Assembly (NCBI GenBank): GCA_016278485.1
Contig: JADQBT010000001.1
Span: 41,530-105,529 of the forward strand
Reading direction: 5' to 3'
DNA: 64,000 nucleotides
Source of the DNA: Halanaerobiales bacterium
GTDB lineage: Bacteria; Bacillota; Halanaerobiia; Halanaerobiales; Halanaerobiaceae
In this document: positions 61,822 to 64,000 of the stretch, piece after piece
Position numbering within the stretch: position 1 is the stretch's first letter
How the letters are laid out: every line of letters starts with the position of its first letter
Made by a program: the position numbers and the translations under genes
Notes under the pieces: model-generated
Told to the model about the DNA's origin: nothing
Databases searched by the model: none
The model's input: only the letters and a program-made list of their open reading frames with translations

Positions 61822-62046
61822 ATGAAATCTATCACATTAAGAAAAGTTGGAAATAGTTTTGGTTTTACTGTTCCAAAAGAACTTATAGAAAAATATAATC
61901 TCAAAGAAGGTGAAGAACTACATGTTATTGAAACAATTGACGGGTTTACTTTAACTCCATTTAATCCAGAGTTTGAAAAATGGGCTTCTGCTTTTGATAA
62001 AACAAATCAAAAATATAAAAATACATTAAAGGAATTATCTAAATGA
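61822..62046 (+). CDS. AbrB/MazE/SpoVT-family antitoxin
   Basis: 74 residues. N-terminal swapped-hairpin DNA-binding domain: SITLRKVGNSFGFTVPKELIEKYNLKEGEELHV. The C-terminal 25 residues should bind and neutralise the toxin. The stop overlaps the toxin ATG by 4 bases. The gene follows a ribosome site GAGGTGAT and an operator-like palindrome. Confidence 0.92.
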   Translation: MKSITLRKVGNSFGFTVPKELIEKYNLKEGEELHVIETIDGFTLTPFNPEFEKWASAFDKTNQKYKNTLKELSK

Positions 62047-62441
62047 GAAATATTAATTTCATCCCAAAAGAATTAATCCTTTATTTCTATGATCAACTCA
62101 TCCAACAATATGGTGGTACTCATGGAATCCGTGATGAAAAAATGCTTGACTCTGCACTACAACAACCTAAAGCAACTTATAATGGTAAATATTTACATGA
62201 TACAATAATTAAAATGGCTGCTGCATATGGCTTTCATTTATGTAATAATCATCCATTTGTTGACGGTAACAAAAGAATCGCTTTAGTTACTATGGATATT
62301 TTCCTTCAAAGAAATGGATTTGAAATTATTGCTACAGAGAAAGAAACTTATAAAACCATTATTAAATTATCATCTGGTCAACTATCCAAAACAAATTTAA
62401 TAAACTGGCTTACAAATAATACATCTCCAGTCACTAATTAA
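62043..62441 (+). CDS. doc: Death-on-curing (Doc/Fic) family toxin
   Basis: 132 residues. The Fic-fold active-site motif is NNHPFVDGNKRIAL, closer to the canonical Fic HPFxxGNxR pattern than to phage P1 Doc (HxFxxANKR). Doc toxins phosphorylate EF-Tu and block translation; a full Fic motif could alternatively support nucleotidylation. It is partnered with an AbrB-type antitoxin rather than Phd. Convergent with the DUF2207-type gene, 17 bases away. Confidence 0.9.
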   Translation: MRNINFIPKELILYFYDQLIQQYGGTHGIRDEKMLDSALQQPKATYNGKYLHDTIIKMAAAYGFHLCNNHPFVDGNKRIALVTMDIFLQRNGFEIIATEKETYKTIIKLSSGQLSKTNLINWLTNNTSPVTN

Positions 62442-62458
62442 ATAACTCGGAAGAGGAT

Positions 62459-63952
62459 TTAGCCAGCAGCACCGCCTCCACCACCAGCACCACCACTTGC
62501 TCCTCCAGTAGTACTTGCCCCAGCATTAGCTGAGATCATTATTATACTTATCATCATATAATCAATAATTTCAATTATATCAAGTGCATCTATTGTTTCA
62601 TTTAGATTAGAAAGATCAAATTCTATCCAGTCTGGTATCTCTATTTTATCAGCATTCTTAAAAACTTTTTTATATTTATTTAGAGTAGTGCTATTAAACT
62701 TCTTATGAATCATTATATATTCTATTTCTGTAAAGAAATATTGCAATGCTTCATTTGCCCTTTTATCTTTAATTAATTGTTCAAGATTGTTCTTTTTCTG
62801 GTCAATATTTTTTTCTATATCTTCTTTTATATATACACCTTTTTCTGAAAGTAAGGGAGTTAATTCGGTTTTTATTAATTGACCAATACCTATTATCAAA
62901 AATAGTGGGCTTAAGCCAATTATTAGATTAAAATCTTTTATAGTAGCAAAAATTAATAAAACAACAGCTAAAATTATCAAAAAAGCAGAAGTAAAATAAA
63001 TAGATTTTCGTTTATTTAATGCTTTTTTTGAAATTATTTTAGCTTCTTTTAATGAGTTTTGCACATCAGTATTTACTAGTTTAAATATCGTATAATCATT
63101 AGCAAACTTCTTTAAATATTTATGTTTTTTTAAATTTCCCACAATGATTTTTTCTGCGTATTCTAAATCATCTTCTTTTAATACTTCGACTCTTATTTCA
63201 GCATTTTTTGAACTTAAAAAGCTCTTTTTTACTTCACTCACCAATTTTATATTCCCTTTTTTAGCTAATTTGAAAATTTGAGCAGCCACACCAGTTTTGT
63301 TTTTCGCTCCATTAGCATAGATTATAGCCTGTTTAATTAAAGAAAAATCATTAAGATTAAAGTCTGATTTAATTGGGTTAATTTTTTTCCTCTTTAATAG
63401 AGAAATTCCGGTTATTAATAATCCTGCTAGCAAACCAACTAATAACGCTGGAACATGCTCATTAAAATTATCTCTTTTATTAATACTAGTTCTATTAGTT
63501 TTTATAATTAATGGGAAAGAAAGATTAATTCTGTATGGCTGACCGGAAATTAATTTTTTATTTTTGAAAATGATATTATCTGCTGTTATTGACGATATGT
63601 CTTTTGTAGGCGAAGCCTCAATCTTATTAACTGATTGAGGTAATTTAATTTCTACCCGCAAATTATGAATTGGGACTTGCCATTCTTCACCTACTGCTTG
63701 CCAGTCAATTATATTTTTATTATTCTGGGTAATTAGGCCACCATTTGCTCTATAATTGATTAAAAATGAAGTCCTGCCTGAACTCTCCGGAAAATACCAT
63801 TTGAGTTGCAAGTTATTGCCTTGCTTTACTTCAGAATCCGTAATATTAGTATTAATTCCTTTAATAGAAATCAATTCTAAGTTGTCAAAACCATTTCCTT
63901 CTACATTTCGACTAATCCAACTGAATACACCTTCTGTAAAGTTAAAATTGAC
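62459..63952 (-). pseudogene. DUF2207-type membrane protein, 5' end interrupted by an insertion element
   Basis: About 495 codons remain. The open frame continues upstream of its first possible start (TTG 63874) with recognisable protein (EDVNFNFTEGVFSWISRNVE) up to the junction near 63952, then runs into foreign sequence and a TAA. There is no start codon or signal peptide, which DUF2207 proteins normally have just before this region. The rest is intact: an extracellular beta domain, a membrane helix (VPALLVGLLAGLLITGISLL), a cytoplasmic domain, two more helices, and the family's Gly-rich tail. Function of the family is unknown. The missing N-terminus may lie beyond the element, outside the window. 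Confidence 0.75.
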
Positions 63953-64000
63953 ATCCTCCCCGCCCGTTCGTTAACAGTCACGAACGAGGATTCCTTAAAG
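63953..64000. mobile_element. Probable terminus of an IS200/IS605-family element
   Basis: Sequence after TTGAC (63948-63952) reads ATCCTCCCCGCCC, then a 7-bp hairpin (CGTTCGT, 63965-63971, with ACGAACG, 63980-63986), then AGGATTCCTT. The CCTCCCCGCC - hairpin - GAGGATTCC layout is the subterminal palindrome I know from IS605/IS1341-type elements, which insert 3' to short targets such as TTGAC without duplicating them. No transposase or TnpB gene is inside the window. Which end this is cannot be settled here; the TTGAC suggests the left end. Confidence 0.65.

Noticed and set aside
63756..63974. Plus-strand frame running into the right-end element
   Set aside because: It is antisense to the DUF2207-type coding region and crosses the IS junction, so cannot be an ancestral gene.

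Overview
This is a contiguous piece of an A+T-rich bacterial chromosome (roughly one third G+C by eye) from a low-GC Firmicute. Genes are densely packed with strong AGGAGG-type ribosome sites, and TTG and GTG starts are common. The central block follows the gene order of the Bacillus subtilis yloA-ylbJ region: rqcH (yloA), a Ca2+-type P-ATPase (yloB), remA, gmk, rpoZ, coaBC, priA, def, fmt, rsmB, rlmN, a PP2C phosphatase, prkC, rsgA, rpe, thiN, rpmB, asp23, fakA, degV, recG, rsmD, coaD, ylbJ. A four-gene germinant-receptor operon and ylbJ point to an endospore former. Apolipoprotein N-acyltransferase (Lnt), together with two solute-binding proteins that have Sec signal peptides but no lipobox cysteine, suggests a two-membrane cell envelope. 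A spore-forming diderm Firmicute, for example of the Halanaerobiales, fits best. That assignment is inference, not proven here.

Layout. 1-2.9 kb: a truncated gene, a nitroreductase and an EF-G-like GTPase. 3.0-5.9 kb: an octopine-dehydrogenase-family gene overlapping a large cobalamin-binding protein, a pair of unknown function and the best candidate here for an undescribed pathway. 5.9-9.1 kb: lnt and, convergent and overlapping, rqcH. 9.2-14.1 kb: Ca2+ ATPase, remA, gmk, rpoZ, coaBC. 14.2-21 kb: an insertion into the conserved order, holding a peptide-type ABC importer without ATPases, lgt, metK and a flippase-like membrane protein. 21-32.7 kb: priA to thiN, covering DNA restart, formyl-Met processing, rRNA methylation, the phosphatase/PASTA-kinase pair, ribosome assembly and metabolism. 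32.8-35.6 kb: a small unknown gene and a fumarase/malic enzyme operon (fumarate to malate to pyruvate). 35.7-43.4 kb: rpmB on the minus strand, then asp23, fakA, degV, recG, rsmD, coaD and convergent ylbJ.

43.5-49.1 kb is a sugar region: a GH1 beta-glucosidase and a sugar ABC importer (binding protein and two permeases, no ATPase), with azlCD between them. 49.2-53.6 kb is mixed: a serine beta-lactamase-like membrane protein with altered catalytic motifs, a RelA/SpoT-domain protein, a cold-shock protein and a Gfo/Idh oxidoreductase. 53.6-57.7 kb is the ger operon. 57.8-61.2 kb encodes a pair of ABC exporter half-transporters. The right end carries a YbjQ-family gene, tRNA-Gly(CCC), an AbrB/Doc toxin-antitoxin module, and a DUF2207-type membrane protein gene whose 5' end is cut by what looks like the terminus of an IS200/IS605-family element.

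Points most worth a second look: the opine-dehydrogenase/B12 pair; the serine hydrolase with three altered catalytic motifs; azlC (and perhaps ylbJ) without a canonical start codon at the ribosome-site distance; a terminator-like hairpin inside the first codons of the sugar permease; a helically phased 10-bp repeat after fmt; and the IS-interrupted DUF2207 gene. No CRISPR array, rRNA or phage region was seen. No stretch longer than about 200 bases lacks a gene.
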